DNA of 64,000 nucleotides from Pseudoflavonifractor sp. An85 (lineage in GTDB: Bacteria; Bacillota; Clostridia; Oscillospirales; Oscillospiraceae), in NCBI RefSeq assembly GCF_002161235.1, contig NZ_NFHE01000001.1:124001-188000 (forward strand), in the 5' to 3' direction. The translations under genes were made by a program, and so were the position numbers. Below the pieces are notes generated by a model that was not told the DNA's origin, did not search any database, and saw nothing but the letters and a program-made list of their open reading frames with translations. Positions 15,970 to 23,665 of the stretch are shown here, piece after piece (the first letter of the stretch is position 1; each line of letters starts with the position of its first letter).

Positions 15970-16765
15970 CGGCGTCATCCTCCTCGAACTCGTCCTCGTC
16001 GTCCGCATCCTCTGCCGCCTGCTCGGCCAGCTCCATCTGCTCCAGGGCGTCCAGCACCTTGTTAAGTGAGGCGGTGTACTTGGGATTGCAGTATTTGATG
16101 GCCTGGAACATCCCGCCCTCGGTGGCGCAGCGGTCGATCTCCTTACCATAGGGCAGAAGGCCGTCAAAGCCGCCAATGATATAGCCCATTTCATCCAGAG
16201 CGTGGAAGGGGCGGGCCATGCCGGCAAAAGTTATGTGCCGGTCATAATGGAACCGGCCATCTACCAGCAGGGGCTGATGGGCCTTCAGATAGTTGACGCC
16301 CTTTAAGTCGGGGGTAAGCAGGCGGATGACCAGATCACCGGACTCGATTGCTGCCGGAGTGAACACATTGGTCATGCTGGAACTGCAGTCCAGAATGACG
16401 AAATCCACCAGCTTTGCGGCAGCGTTGACCAGCTGGAGTACCATAGCATATTTGACTTCCGGATAGCTCAGCGGATTCTCACCGGCGGAATAGCCCATCA
16501 GGCCGATGAAAGGATAGCTTTTGAGCACCGTAACATGGCTTGCCACCAGTGTGGTGTCGATCTCCACGCTGCTCAGGACCTGCCCCACCGAGGCGTTGGT
16601 CTGGATGATCTGCTCCGGCAGCCAGACCGGGAGCATGGGGACGCTGATCTCCGCGTTGATGATGATGGCTTTCCGCTTGTCGCGGGTCAGGGCTTTTGCC
16701 AGGATGCAGGAAAACATGCTTTTCCCGCTCCCCGGGCTGCCCCAGACAGTAATGACTTTTCCCAT
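15962..16765 (-). CDS. tadZ: TadZ/CpaE-like ParA-family protein
   Basis: The product is 267 residues from ATG 16765, preceded by AAAGGAG. The start MGKVITVWGSPGSGKSMFSC carries a Walker A (GSPGSGKS, aa ~9-16) of the deviant ParA/MinD type but with GSGKS instead of KGGxGKT. A later VDFVILDCSSSMT (aa ~127-139) is Walker B-like. The C-terminus is acidic (DEDEFEEDDADE). TadZ localises the Tad machine; in Gram-positives homologues sit next to tadA, as here. It may also be called CpaE. Its upstream neighbour is the antisense ATPase gene, so its promoter must lie within or beyond that gene. Confidence 0.75.
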   Translation of the reverse strand: MGKVITVWGSPGSGKSMFSCILAKALTRDKRKAIIINAEISVPMLPVWLPEQIIQTNASVGQVLSSVEIDTTLVASHVTVLKSYPFIGLMGYSAGENPLSYPEVKYAMVLQLVNAAAKLVDFVILDCSSSMTNVFTPAAIESGDLVIRLLTPDLKGVNYLKAHQPLLVDGRFHYDRHITFAGMARPFHALDEMGYIIGGFDGLLPYGKEIDRCATEGGMFQAIKYCNPKYTASLNKVLDALEQMELAEQAAEDADDEDEFEEDDADE

Positions 16766-16796
16766 AGGAAACTCCTTTCCCAAGGGTGGAATGCCC

Positions 16797-16824
16797 TTGA
16801 CTTTTTGCAAAACAAATGTATAAT
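16797..16824 (+). promoter_or_regulatory. Sigma-A promoter of the antisense ATPase gene
   Basis: TTGACT (16797-16802), a 16-base spacer and TATAAT (16819-16824) form a near-consensus promoter, 48 bases before the ATPase start. Confidence 0.8.
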
Positions 16825-16834
16825 ATAAGATAGA

Positions 16835-16858
16835 TTATCATAAAATGAATTATGATAA
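16835..16858 (+). promoter_or_regulatory. Palindromic operator candidate
   Basis: TTATCATAA and TTATGATAA form a perfect 9-bp inverted repeat with a 6-base centre, just downstream of the expected transcription start and directly before the ribosome binding site. It could be a repressor operator or an RNA hairpin masking the leader. Confidence 0.5.
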
Positions 16859-16871
16859 AGGAGGCGTTAAC

Positions 16872-18296
16872 ATGAAGTTTATCGGCAGACAACGAGAACT
16901 GGAGTCTCTTGAAAGGGAATACCAAAAAGACAGCAGCTTTGTTGTGATTTACGGCAGGCGGCGTGTAGGAAAAACAACACTAATTAAAGAATTTATCAAG
17001 AGTAAGCTGGCATTCTACTTTCTCGCAACGGAGGAAGTGGAATCACAAAGCATAAAACGGCTGTCTGGTGTTGTGTCCCGGGTAACACGGAATCCGTTGC
17101 TGCAGCGTGCAGCCTTTTCCGACTGGCTGGATTTGTTCCATATCATTGCGGAATTCCGGCCGGAGGAAAAGAAAGTCCTGGTTATTGATGAATTTCCCTA
17201 TCTGGTTAAGTCCAATCCGGCGTTCCCGTCTATTCTGCAAAACGCATGGGACGAAGTTCTCAAGGACAGCAATGTGATGCTGATTCTTTGCGGCTCCTTG
17301 ATTGGAATGATGCAAAAACACGCGCTGTCTTATGACAGCCCCCTGTATGGCCGCCGGACTGCACAGATCCGGTTGGCGCCTTTGTCGTTCCCGGATGTGT
17401 ATGCCGCTCAGCATCTTTCTTTTGAGCGTGCGGTGGAGCAATATGCGATTACCGGCGGCGTACCCAAATATCTGGAGTTTTTCAACGATCAGGAAGGACT
17501 GCTGGAACAGGTGGAGTCTGCGGTTCTCTCGAAGAACGGTTTTCTGTATGAAGAACCAAACTTTCTGCTGAAAGATGAAGTGGTATCCGCTGTCAACTAT
17601 TTTTCCATTATCCGCGTGATGGCGGATGGAAACCACAAGCTGGGGAAAATTGCGGGAGCTCTGGGGACAGAAACTTCCGCGCTGACGCCATATCTTTCCA
17701 CGCTCAGCGACCTTGGCTTTGTCGTGAAGGAAACGCCGGTTACGGAGAAAAATCCGGAGAAGTCCCGTAAAGGCCTTTATTTCATCTCTGATAACTTTGT
17801 GCGTTTCTGGTTCCGGTATGTCTATCCATATAAAGGGGAACTGGAACTGGACAATACGCAGATTGTTCTGGATGAAATCCGAAAAGACTTCGTACAGAAG
17901 TTTGTGGCCTTCGCCTATGAAGATGTCTGCAGATCCATTTTTGCAGACCTTTGCAGGGAAGGTGCCATTGACTTTGTTCCCTCGCGGATCGGAGCTTACT
18001 GGCTGAATGATTTGGACAGCGATACGGAAATTGATGTGATGGCGGTGGACCATCAAAACAAGCGATTCTTTGCCGGCGAGTGCAAATACCACAATAAGCC
18101 GGTGGATGCGCCTGTCTTTTTTGCTCTCCGCGATAAGGTGCAGGCTTCTGGCGAAATCCAAAAGGTATGGAAAGGCTATCAGCCTATTTTTGGGATATTT
18201 TCTAAAAGCGGTTTTACCCAGCGTCTTGTTGACTTGGGCAAAGAAAATCCACAGCTTTTCCTGATTAACGAGGATCATCTTTCTACCCAGCAGTGA
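16872..18296 (+). CDS. AAA ATPase with C-terminal nuclease-like DUF234 domain
   Basis: The product is 474 residues from ATG 16872 (MKFIGRQRELESLERE) behind AAAGGAGG. The N-terminal FIGRQRELESL and GRRRVGKTTLIKEF (Walker A, aa ~27-40), VLVIDEFPYL (Walker B, aa ~105-114) and the sensor-like LCGSLIGMM mark the archaeal-type ATPase_2 family. The C-terminal ~120 residues hold a winged helix and EIDVMAVD...FFAGECKY (ExD...ECK), a PD-(D/E)xK-like core as in DUF234. It has its own promoter and terminator and runs against the pilus operon, so it looks like an inserted independent unit. The family's function is unsettled. Confidence 0.85.
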   Translation: MKFIGRQRELESLEREYQKDSSFVVIYGRRRVGKTTLIKEFIKSKLAFYFLATEEVESQSIKRLSGVVSRVTRNPLLQRAAFSDWLDLFHIIAEFRPEEKKVLVIDEFPYLVKSNPAFPSILQNAWDEVLKDSNVMLILCGSLIGMMQKHALSYDSPLYGRRTAQIRLAPLSFPDVYAAQHLSFERAVEQYAITGGVPKYLEFFNDQEGLLEQVESAVLSKNGFLYEEPNFLLKDEVVSAVNYFSIIRVMADGNHKLGKIAGALGTETSALTPYLSTLSDLGFVVKETPVTEKNPEKSRKGLYFISDNFVRFWFRYVYPYKGELELDNTQIVLDEIRKDFVQKFVAFAYEDVCRSIFADLCREGAIDFVPSRIGAYWLNDLDSDTEIDVMAVDHQNKRFFAGECKYHNKPVDAPVFFALRDKVQASGEIQKVWKGYQPIFGIFSKSGFTQRLVDLGKENPQLFLINEDHLSTQQ

Positions 18297-18302
18297 GGAA
18301 TC

Positions 18303-18332
18303 GGGCGGTGAATCTGTTCACCGCCCATTTTT
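18303..18332 (+). terminator. Intrinsic terminator of the ATPase gene
   Basis: GGGCGGTGAA pairs with TTCACCGCCC around a TCTG loop, followed by T5ATT on the plus strand. There is no T-run on the minus strand, so pilus transcripts may pass. Confidence 0.85.
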
Positions 18333-19203
18333 ATTCGCCGTCTTCCGGGATGCTGTCCGCAGGAGTTGTTTCCACACCGCCTTCCGTATTTTCGGTGCCC
18401 GCTTCGCCTGTGGACTCGCTATCTGCGGCGCCTTCAGCAGTTTCTCCGCCATCCTGGCTTTCAGCATTTTCTTCAACCAGTGTTTCGGGGAAGTAGATCT
18501 CCTGAAGCGTCTTGTCCTGCTCAGCCAGCAGTTCCTCGGCCAGCTGGTCGTTGTTGCGGGAGATCAGCGCCACATGGGCCACGCCGTCATTTTCCATCTC
18601 GGTAATGATACGGGCCTGCTCCGGGCTTGCCAGCACAGTGATGGTGGCAGACTGCTGCGGCTCTTCGTCCTCGGTAGGCTCCTTGGTGTTGTCCACATTG
18701 ATACCGTCAGAGTCGGTGACCGACAGCACCTTGACAAAGCGCAGTTCCGGCACCTCTTCCGCCGTCTCCAGGAAGTGATAAATGCGGATGATGTCGCCCG
18801 GCTGCAGCTTATCCGACAGGCCGGAGGCCAGCGTTTTTACAGTCAGCGAGATGGCGACCTTGCCGGAGGGAATATCGTTGAGCGCCACATCCGAGGAAAC
18901 AGGTACGGTGCTGACCTTGCTGGTGAGGATATAGTCGCCTGCGGCCAGGTCGGCTGTTACATACAGGCCCTCCACATCCTCCATGCTGTGGGCCACATTG
19001 GACGGGAGATTGTACCCGCCCACTTCTACGACTTCGGCATTGTCGCTGGTGATCTTTTCGCCTTTCAGCACCGGCTGGGTGATGCGGACGATCTCCGTCT
19101 TGCCGTTGGTCTGCCGGGCAATGGTGGGCAGTGCCACAAATGCGATGACCGCCGCCAGAACCAGGGACAGAATGCCGAAGATAAATCGGTTGTTGAGTTT
19201 CAT
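18331..19203 (-). CDS. cpaB: Tad pilus protein CpaB/RcpC-like (SAF domain)
   Basis: The product is 290 residues from ATG 19203 (MKLNNRFIFGILSLVLAAVIAFVALP); AGGAGA precedes it. One N-terminal membrane helix is followed by the SAF-type segment IVRITQPVLKGEKITSDNAEVVEVGGYNLPSNV (aa ~38-70) and a second conserved part (GKVAISLTVKTLASGLSDKLQPGDIIRIYHF, aa ~118-148). The C-terminal ~60 residues are acidic and Ser/Thr-rich. CpaB/RcpC is an extracytoplasmic Tad component. In this monoderm its secretin partner is absent, so it may line the pilus exit channel in the wall. The following gene in this direction is tadZ, with the antisense ATPase between. Confidence 0.8.
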   Translation of the reverse strand: MKLNNRFIFGILSLVLAAVIAFVALPTIARQTNGKTEIVRITQPVLKGEKITSDNAEVVEVGGYNLPSNVAHSMEDVEGLYVTADLAAGDYILTSKVSTVPVSSDVALNDIPSGKVAISLTVKTLASGLSDKLQPGDIIRIYHFLETAEEVPELRFVKVLSVTDSDGINVDNTKEPTEDEEPQQSATITVLASPEQARIITEMENDGVAHVALISRNNDQLAEELLAEQDKTLQEIYFPETLVEENAESQDGGETAEGAADSESTGEAGTENTEGGVETTPADSIPEDGE

Positions 19204-19217
19204 AAGCATCTCTCCTG

Positions 19218-19727
19218 TCATAAAAATAGTTCAGCCAGCGTCGCCACAGAGCAGCCGCAGGCCAGAAAAGGTAAAAACGGGATCGCGGTGGGCTGTTTGT
19301 CCCGCAAGAGCCGCCGATACAGCAGCACCACCGGCATGGCGAAGCCGGCGGCTACCAAAAATACCAGGGCCATGCCGGAGGGGCCATAGACCAGACCCAG
19401 TACCCCGCAGAATTTGATATCCCCGCCTCCCATACCGCTGCCGCCGGTCGCCATAGCAGCGGCCAGCGGAATGCAGAAGCCCAGCAGCGCACCCACCAGA
19501 GCCTCGGCCACAACGGGCCAGATAAAAATAGGCGTCCGGTCATACTCCAGAATGAAGCAGACCTGGATCAGCGGGGCCAGCGCGGCCAGGGGGATAAAAA
19601 AGACGAGCGCCCGGTCGGGCACCCGCCTGTATAGGATGTCATAGACGGCAAAGCCCGTCACCACCAGAAAAACAGTGAGCAGGTAGGCCATCCACACATT
19701 ACTCTCGATTGGTGTACCAGTCATCAT
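19218..19727 (-). CDS. tadV: Prepilin peptidase (A24, TadV/CpaA-like)
   Basis: The product is about 169 residues, six-helix membrane protein. The first catalytic aspartate lies in YDILYRRVPD (aa ~28-37) and the second in the GxGD motif of GMGGGDIKF (aa ~107-115). These two Asp sites define the A24 aspartic protease that cleaves pilin leaders. The start at 19727 overlaps the end of the secreted-protein gene, with a modest GGGAG upstream; an alternative start at 19691 is possible. Its substrates are likely the Flp pilin (12155-12385) and the two TadE-like proteins at the operon start. Confidence 0.88.
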   Translation of the reverse strand: MMTGTPIESNVWMAYLLTVFLVVTGFAVYDILYRRVPDRALVFFIPLAALAPLIQVCFILEYDRTPIFIWPVVAEALVGALLGFCIPLAAAMATGGSGMGGGDIKFCGVLGLVYGPSGMALVFLVAAGFAMPVVLLYRRLLRDKQPTAIPFLPFLACGCSVATLAELFL

Positions 19728-21399
19728 AGAGGCTCCCGTCAATGGAAACATAGTCATTCAGGTTGATACTCAGCATCCCGTCCGGCGTCCAGGTATCCCA
19801 GACCTGGGTGAAGACGGTGTAGTTCGTCGCATCCGGGAACCAGATGGGGGTAAAGTGCACTTCCCGGCTGTAAGTAGAGAACTCATTGGGCTGGAAAGTG
19901 AATTTGGCGCTCCGGCCGCAGGACACTCGCTGCAGCAGGCGGAGATAGGTTTCATACTGGAACTCCGGGAACACCGAAAAGGCCGTCTGCGGATGGGTGA
20001 TGTGGCTGGTGGGCGCGTCGGTGGAGAGCGTGGCGGTCACATCCTGCTTGACGCCGTACCCGCTCTTCATGGACTTTCCGGAGGCCGTCGGCACAATATC
20101 GTCCGGCATCAGGGACATGACGCCGCTGATGGAGGCGGAATAGCCGGTGTACTCATATTCCCAGTAGCCTTCATCCACCCAATGCCCACCGTCTTCCCCG
20201 TGATCGCACCACACCCATACCGGCACCCAGTAGCAGCTCCAGACGCCCCAGTTGGCCGTGAGTTTCTGCGTTTCATTGGGCAGGGACGGCACAGTATAGG
20301 AGGGATTGGTGTCTGTGGCTACCGGGTCGGGCGGGATATGTTCGTTCAGGTCCACGATCTTTGCCACAAAGGTATCCTGGGCAGTATAGGCGCCGCTGAC
20401 GGATACCGTGATGGTGACTGTCTGCGGTGTAGTGGGGGTATGCCACTTGACCCAGACTACCTGGCTATCGCCAGCGGGGATTACGATATCGTTGACGCGA
20501 TAGGTGGTGCCGAGGATATGGAAGGTCACCGAAGCGGGATTATCCGGCGTCAGGTCGGTATCCGTCCGCAGGGTGACAGAGGTGATGACATCGGTATCCA
20601 CCCGGTACTCCACATCAGGGGCCTCGATCTCACCCTCGGGCGGGGCTTCATCAAACCAGACGATGCCGACGCCAAGTGTATTGATGATGTCGGAATTGTT
20701 TTGCGTCCCGGTGGTGTTGCCGGTCCAGGCGGAAATGCCAAGATCGCTGAACTCCAGAAACATGGACAGCGGCAGGTTCTTATGGGTCAGCGAGGTCATG
20801 GTTCGGCGCAGGTTGCCGCCGGACATCTGATCGTAAAGGCCAGCCTCAGTGGCTGTCATGCAGTAATACTGGCCGTTGTGGGTAAAGTAGGCGATGGGCT
20901 CGATCAGCAGCTTATATTCGCCGGCGATCATCCGCTCGTAGTCCACGCCCGCAGCCTGGGCAACCATCATGCAGGCGTACTCCGAGCAGAAGTACCGCTT
21001 GATGGCGTCAATGTTGCTCTGGCCTTTGCTGCTGACGATGGTGGGCATTGACTGCGCGGGCTTGATGCAGGAATAGGCCACCCCGGACTGGAGGGAGAGG
21101 CCGGAGCCGCTCAGGTACTGCAGCTTGTTGACCTTGCCGAAATGGAGGATACTGCTTTTCTGTGTCCGGTTGGAAAAGTCCAGCGGTGAGGACACGGCAG
21201 CGCCGCTTTCCGCATCCACAACCGTGATGCGCACGCCATCGTTGCCGGGATTCCAGAAGTTTGAGGATGTGCCTTGCCCCATCCCGCCGCCGCCACCGTC
21301 AATGTTCCCGTTGCCTCCCGATGCAAATGCCGTGGAGGGAACGAGGCAGAACACCAGGGCGAGGCTGCATAAGAGGGCGAGAAGTCGTTTCAAATACAT
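19699..21399 (-). CDS. Large secreted protein of the pilus operon
   Basis: The product is 566 residues from ATG 21399. A signal peptide is clear: MYLKRLLALLCSLALVFCLVPSTAFA then SGG. A glycine-rich segment (GGNGNIDGGGGGMGQG) follows. The body is Trp/Tyr/Thr-rich and beta-like with repeated strand segments (VTITVSVSGAYTAQDTF; ATLSTDAPTSHI), and contains an SLTHKNLPLSMFLEFSDLGISAW region. There is no LPXTG motif and no C-terminal membrane helix, so it is likely released or bound to the pilus. Location between the acidic membrane protein and prepilin peptidase suggests an adhesin, tip or accessory role. Not recognised further. Confidence 0.75.
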   Translation of the reverse strand: MYLKRLLALLCSLALVFCLVPSTAFASGGNGNIDGGGGGMGQGTSSNFWNPGNDGVRITVVDAESGAAVSSPLDFSNRTQKSSILHFGKVNKLQYLSGSGLSLQSGVAYSCIKPAQSMPTIVSSKGQSNIDAIKRYFCSEYACMMVAQAAGVDYERMIAGEYKLLIEPIAYFTHNGQYYCMTATEAGLYDQMSGGNLRRTMTSLTHKNLPLSMFLEFSDLGISAWTGNTTGTQNNSDIINTLGVGIVWFDEAPPEGEIEAPDVEYRVDTDVITSVTLRTDTDLTPDNPASVTFHILGTTYRVNDIVIPAGDSQVVWVKWHTPTTPQTVTITVSVSGAYTAQDTFVAKIVDLNEHIPPDPVATDTNPSYTVPSLPNETQKLTANWGVWSCYWVPVWVWCDHGEDGGHWVDEGYWEYEYTGYSASISGVMSLMPDDIVPTASGKSMKSGYGVKQDVTATLSTDAPTSHITHPQTAFSVFPEFQYETYLRLLQRVSCGRSAKFTFQPNEFSTYSREVHFTPIWFPDATNYTVFTQVWDTWTPDGMLSINLNDYVSIDGSLYDDWYTNRE

Positions 21400-21425
21400 C
21401 ACGCTCCGTTCTTTTTGAAAATAAG

Positions 21426-21453
21426 AAGGCCGCCACAATCCTGTGACGGCCTT
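21426..21453 (-). terminator. Intrinsic terminator or attenuator within the pilus operon
   Basis: AAGGCCGTCACA pairs with TGTGGCGGCCTT (one G-T pair) on the minus strand, followed by TTATTTTC. It lies between the acidic membrane protein gene and the secreted protein gene, so it may lower expression of the distal genes. Confidence 0.6.
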
Positions 21454-21479
21454 TCAAGTCCATATTCAGTTGTAGGTGG

Positions 21480-22055
21480 TCAGCCGCCCATGTTGCCGAC
21501 CTGCTTATTCAGATCACCGTCGCTGTCGCCGGTAGACTGCTGCACATCGCCGGGGACTACCCAGCCAAACACCGGATCATAAACAGCGCCGCTGCCATTG
21601 CTGGAGCCGGGGGCCGGCTCATTGCTGGAAGTGGATTCCTCTTCAGGAGGGGCAGTGACTTCCGGTACTGCCGGGTCGGGATTGACCTCATGCTCTTCGC
21701 CGGGATCTTCGATCTCCGTCTTGCCTTCCGGCACAGGGGGCGGTGTTTCATCCGGCTTCTCCGTATCGGTAAAGTCGATTTCAACCTCGCCCTCAGATTC
21801 TGAGGTCACCTTGGGATATTCCTCTTCGGCGTTGGAAGACTGGCCGGGTGCATAGGCGTCTGCGCCCCCGCTCCCGTCGCCAGACTGTGCGCCGCCATCC
21901 GACCAGTCGCTGCTGGTGCTGCTGGGAGGAGATTCATCCGGCTGGAATTCTTCCGTGCGGTCCCGGCTCACAAACCAGCAGACGCCCAGAATGGCAACGC
22001 AGAGGACGGCCAGGATTGAAACAATAAAGCCTTTGGATTGGAAAAACTTCTTCAT
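21480..22055 (-). CDS. Acidic membrane-anchored protein of pilus operon
   Basis: The product is 191 residues from ATG 22055. MKKFFQSKGFIVSILAVLCVAILGVCWFV is an uncleaved N-terminal membrane anchor; the rest is outside and low-complexity: Ser/Gly-rich (SGDGSGGADAYAPG), then Glu/Pro/Asp-rich (EKPDETPPPVPEGKTEIEDPGEEHE), then a short VYDPVFGWVVPG segment. This shape (anchor plus extended stalk) suits a wall-spanning spacer. A GTG at 22067 is in frame but too close to the GGAG. No enzyme motif. It is unique to this operon in the window. Confidence 0.7.
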   Translation of the reverse strand: MKKFFQSKGFIVSILAVLCVAILGVCWFVSRDRTEEFQPDESPPSSTSSDWSDGGAQSGDGSGGADAYAPGQSSNAEEEYPKVTSESEGEVEIDFTDTEKPDETPPPVPEGKTEIEDPGEEHEVNPDPAVPEVTAPPEEESTSSNEPAPGSSNGSGAVYDPVFGWVVPGDVQQSTGDSDGDLNKQVGNMGG

Positions 22056-22127
22056 GTGTGTCCACACTCCTTTTTGCTGTTATATAAAGCCTATACTGCG
22101 GAGCTGACTGGAATTTCAACAGCGCCG

Positions 22128-22628
22128 CTAAAATTTGGTGTTGTGGTAGCCGGTCAGCTCCACCCGCTGGGTGATGGTGGGGTAACTGTGCCCGAACATG
22201 CGCACATAGAACTCCACATCACAATAGAAGATATACTCCACCCGGTCGCCCACCACATTGAACTCCAGGCTGATGTCGGATACCTCATAGTCCTCTGTGG
22301 AAAGCGGGATCTTTTCTGCCAGGCCGCCGGCGACAGTGGCCTCCAGCATTTCCGTATAGTCATTGCTGGAATAGAGGGTGCGCAGGTACTCCTCGAAGTT
22401 GGTCTCCCGCTGGGAGCGGTAGGTGTCCGCATAGATGGTGGCGCTCAGGTTGTTCAGCTCCATTTTGGCGCCGTTGCGGATGTTGATGCAGGTGATCCGC
22501 ACCGAGGCGTACAGAAGCAGGAAAGAGATGAGCATGACGACCCCGACTACAAAGAAGCAGGCAAAGAAAGTAATCTCGCCCCGCTCGTTGCGAAGCGGCC
22601 GGCGCAGCCATGAAAGAAAACGCTTCAT
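22128..22628 (-). CDS. tadE: TadE-like pseudopilin
   Basis: The product is 166 residues from ATG 22628 (MKRFLSWLRRPLRN) behind GAGGTGG. A charged leader ends NERGEITFFACFFVVGVVMLISFLLLYAS (aa ~14-42): RGE followed by a long hydrophobic helix, the TadE/pseudopilin arrangement. The rest is an extracytoplasmic domain (MELNNLSATIYADTYRSQRETNFEEYL) with mixed strands. TadE-like proteins are minor pilins processed by the prepilin peptidase. It follows the other pseudopilin gene by 8 bases. Confidence 0.75.
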   Translation of the reverse strand: MKRFLSWLRRPLRNERGEITFFACFFVVGVVMLISFLLLYASVRITCINIRNGAKMELNNLSATIYADTYRSQRETNFEEYLRTLYSSNDYTEMLEATVAGGLAEKIPLSTEDYEVSDISLEFNVVGDRVEYIFYCDVEFYVRMFGHSYPTITQRVELTGYHNTKF

Positions 22629-22636
22629 AGGCCACC

Positions 22637-23104
22637 TCACTTCCAATAGTGCTCGCTGACGCCGGAGCCGCGGGCCACCACCGTGATGTTGACCAGATCC
22701 AGGTTCCAGAAGCCGCCCAGTTTGGCCTCGCCCTCAATGGTGATATAGAAGGGCGTCCCAAGCTGGATGGCCCGGGACATCCCGGACGGCGTAGGCGTCT
22801 TGTATGTGGCATCGATGGAGTATGTGATATTCTCCGCCCCCTCGATCTCCGAGCACAGAAAGTCAAAGAGCGAGTCGGTCTCGCTGTTGATGCCGCCGGA
22901 CAGCTGGATCTGTTTGACCATCTGATCTGCCGCATGGTCTAACTCCTGTTTTGTGGAGATGATGCCGAACAGGTCAATGATAAAGGCCAGCAGGATGACG
23001 GCGATGAAGATGAACACCACCGTGGAGAAATAGTTGGCCTCGCCCCGTTCGCTCTTCAATGTCCTGCGGACTTTTTGCAGGAAAGTATGAATGTGAACCA
23101 CCAC
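22637..23104 (-). CDS. TadE-like pseudopilin, first gene of the pilus operon
   Basis: The product is about 155 residues. SERGEANYFSTVVFIFIAVILLAFIIDLFGII (aa ~18-49) repeats the RGE-plus-helix design of its neighbour. The soluble part ends VNITVVARGSGVSEHYWK. The start is not sure: a GTG at 23104 or 23101 right after AAAGG is the only candidate before the RGE motif, as no ATG exists in that region. The weak start suggests low synthesis, in keeping with a minor pilin that may prime assembly. A promoter with extended -10 (23173-23181) and an attenuator-like hairpin precede it. Confidence 0.7.
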   Translation of the reverse strand: MVVHIHTFLQKVRRTLKSERGEANYFSTVVFIFIAVILLAFIIDLFGIISTKQELDHAADQMVKQIQLSGGINSETDSLFDFLCSEIEGAENITYSIDATYKTPTPSGMSRAIQLGTPFYITIEGEAKLGGFWNLDLVNITVVARGSGVSEHYWK

Positions 23105-23116
23105 CTTTACTTACAA

Positions 23117-23148
23117 ATGAAAAACAGCCGTCCCGACCGGAACGGCTG
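23117..23148 (-). terminator. Attenuator-like terminator in the pilus-operon leader
   Basis: CAGCCGTTCC pairs with GGGACGGCTG (7 bp perfect plus inner pairs), followed on the minus strand by TTTTTCATTT. It lies between the promoter and the first pilus gene, with no gene upstream that needs it. Confidence 0.6.
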
Positions 23149-23172
23149 CATTACAAAGTTTTGACTGTACCA

Positions 23173-23181
23173 AGTATAGCA
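23173..23181 (-). promoter_or_regulatory. Probable pilus-operon promoter (extended -10)
   Basis: On the minus strand TGCTATACT (TG-N-TATACT) is an extended -10. A good -35 is not visible at the normal distance. Confidence 0.5.
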
Positions 23182-23374
23182 GATTTGGATTTACGGCGAA
23201 AGGGCAGGACTGCGCCAATGTATGGGCAATCCTGTGCCAATTCTTTTTAGCGATGGCGATTATACAAATCCAAAATGAAATTCTAGATTTGTGTAATCGA
23301 AGTCTGATAGTCAAGGGCCGAAACCACTCGAAAATGCCACTATTGAGTAATAGGAGAACAGAAAGGAGTTCGGC

Positions 23375-23485
23375 ATTGAGAAAGGCCGCTTCTCTTTCCG
23401 CCTAACTGCCCCATACAGTGAGGAACGGCGGGAAGCAGCGCGGCAGTGTGCCAGAGATAACAATGCCGCTGACAGGCTGAAATGA
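23375..23485 (+). pseudogene. 36-codon ORF with ideal RBS but ATT start
   Basis: AAAGGAG sits 6 bases before ATT at 23375. The frame then runs I-E-K-G-R-F-S-F-R-L-T-A-P-Y-S to a TGA at 23485 with a sensible charged composition (EERREAARQCARD). No ATG, GTG or TTG exists between the in-frame upstream stop (23351-23353) and this point. It is either a gene whose ATG mutated to ATT, a remnant of an excisionase-sized protein, or a rare ATT start. Confidence 0.4.
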
Positions 23486-23665
23486 TGTAGATTTGTTCAT
23501 GAGCCCTTTGGTATAATAAACTTAATCCTAAAATGCTCAAAAACATATCCGTCAGAGGGTTAAAGTGATAAATTGATGCGAATTTTGGAATGCAACCGAT
23601 AGTTGCTAAATAGTTGGTAGAATGAGAGTGCCGCTTTCGCTACAATATAGGTGGAGGTGAAGAAT

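Noticed and set aside
13645-16065. Very long plus-strand open frame (about 800 codons)
   Set aside because: It is antisense to tadA, tadB and tadZ, which have strong motifs and ribosome binding sites. GC-rich coding DNA often leaves the antisense frame open.
19855-21051. Plus-strand open frame of about 398 codons
   Set aside because: Antisense to the secreted pilus-operon protein with a clear signal peptide; no ribosome binding site and no recognisable domain.
23651-23665. GTG start five codons upstream for the XRE regulator
   Set aside because: It lies in the ribosome binding site itself; ATG 23666 fits spacing.
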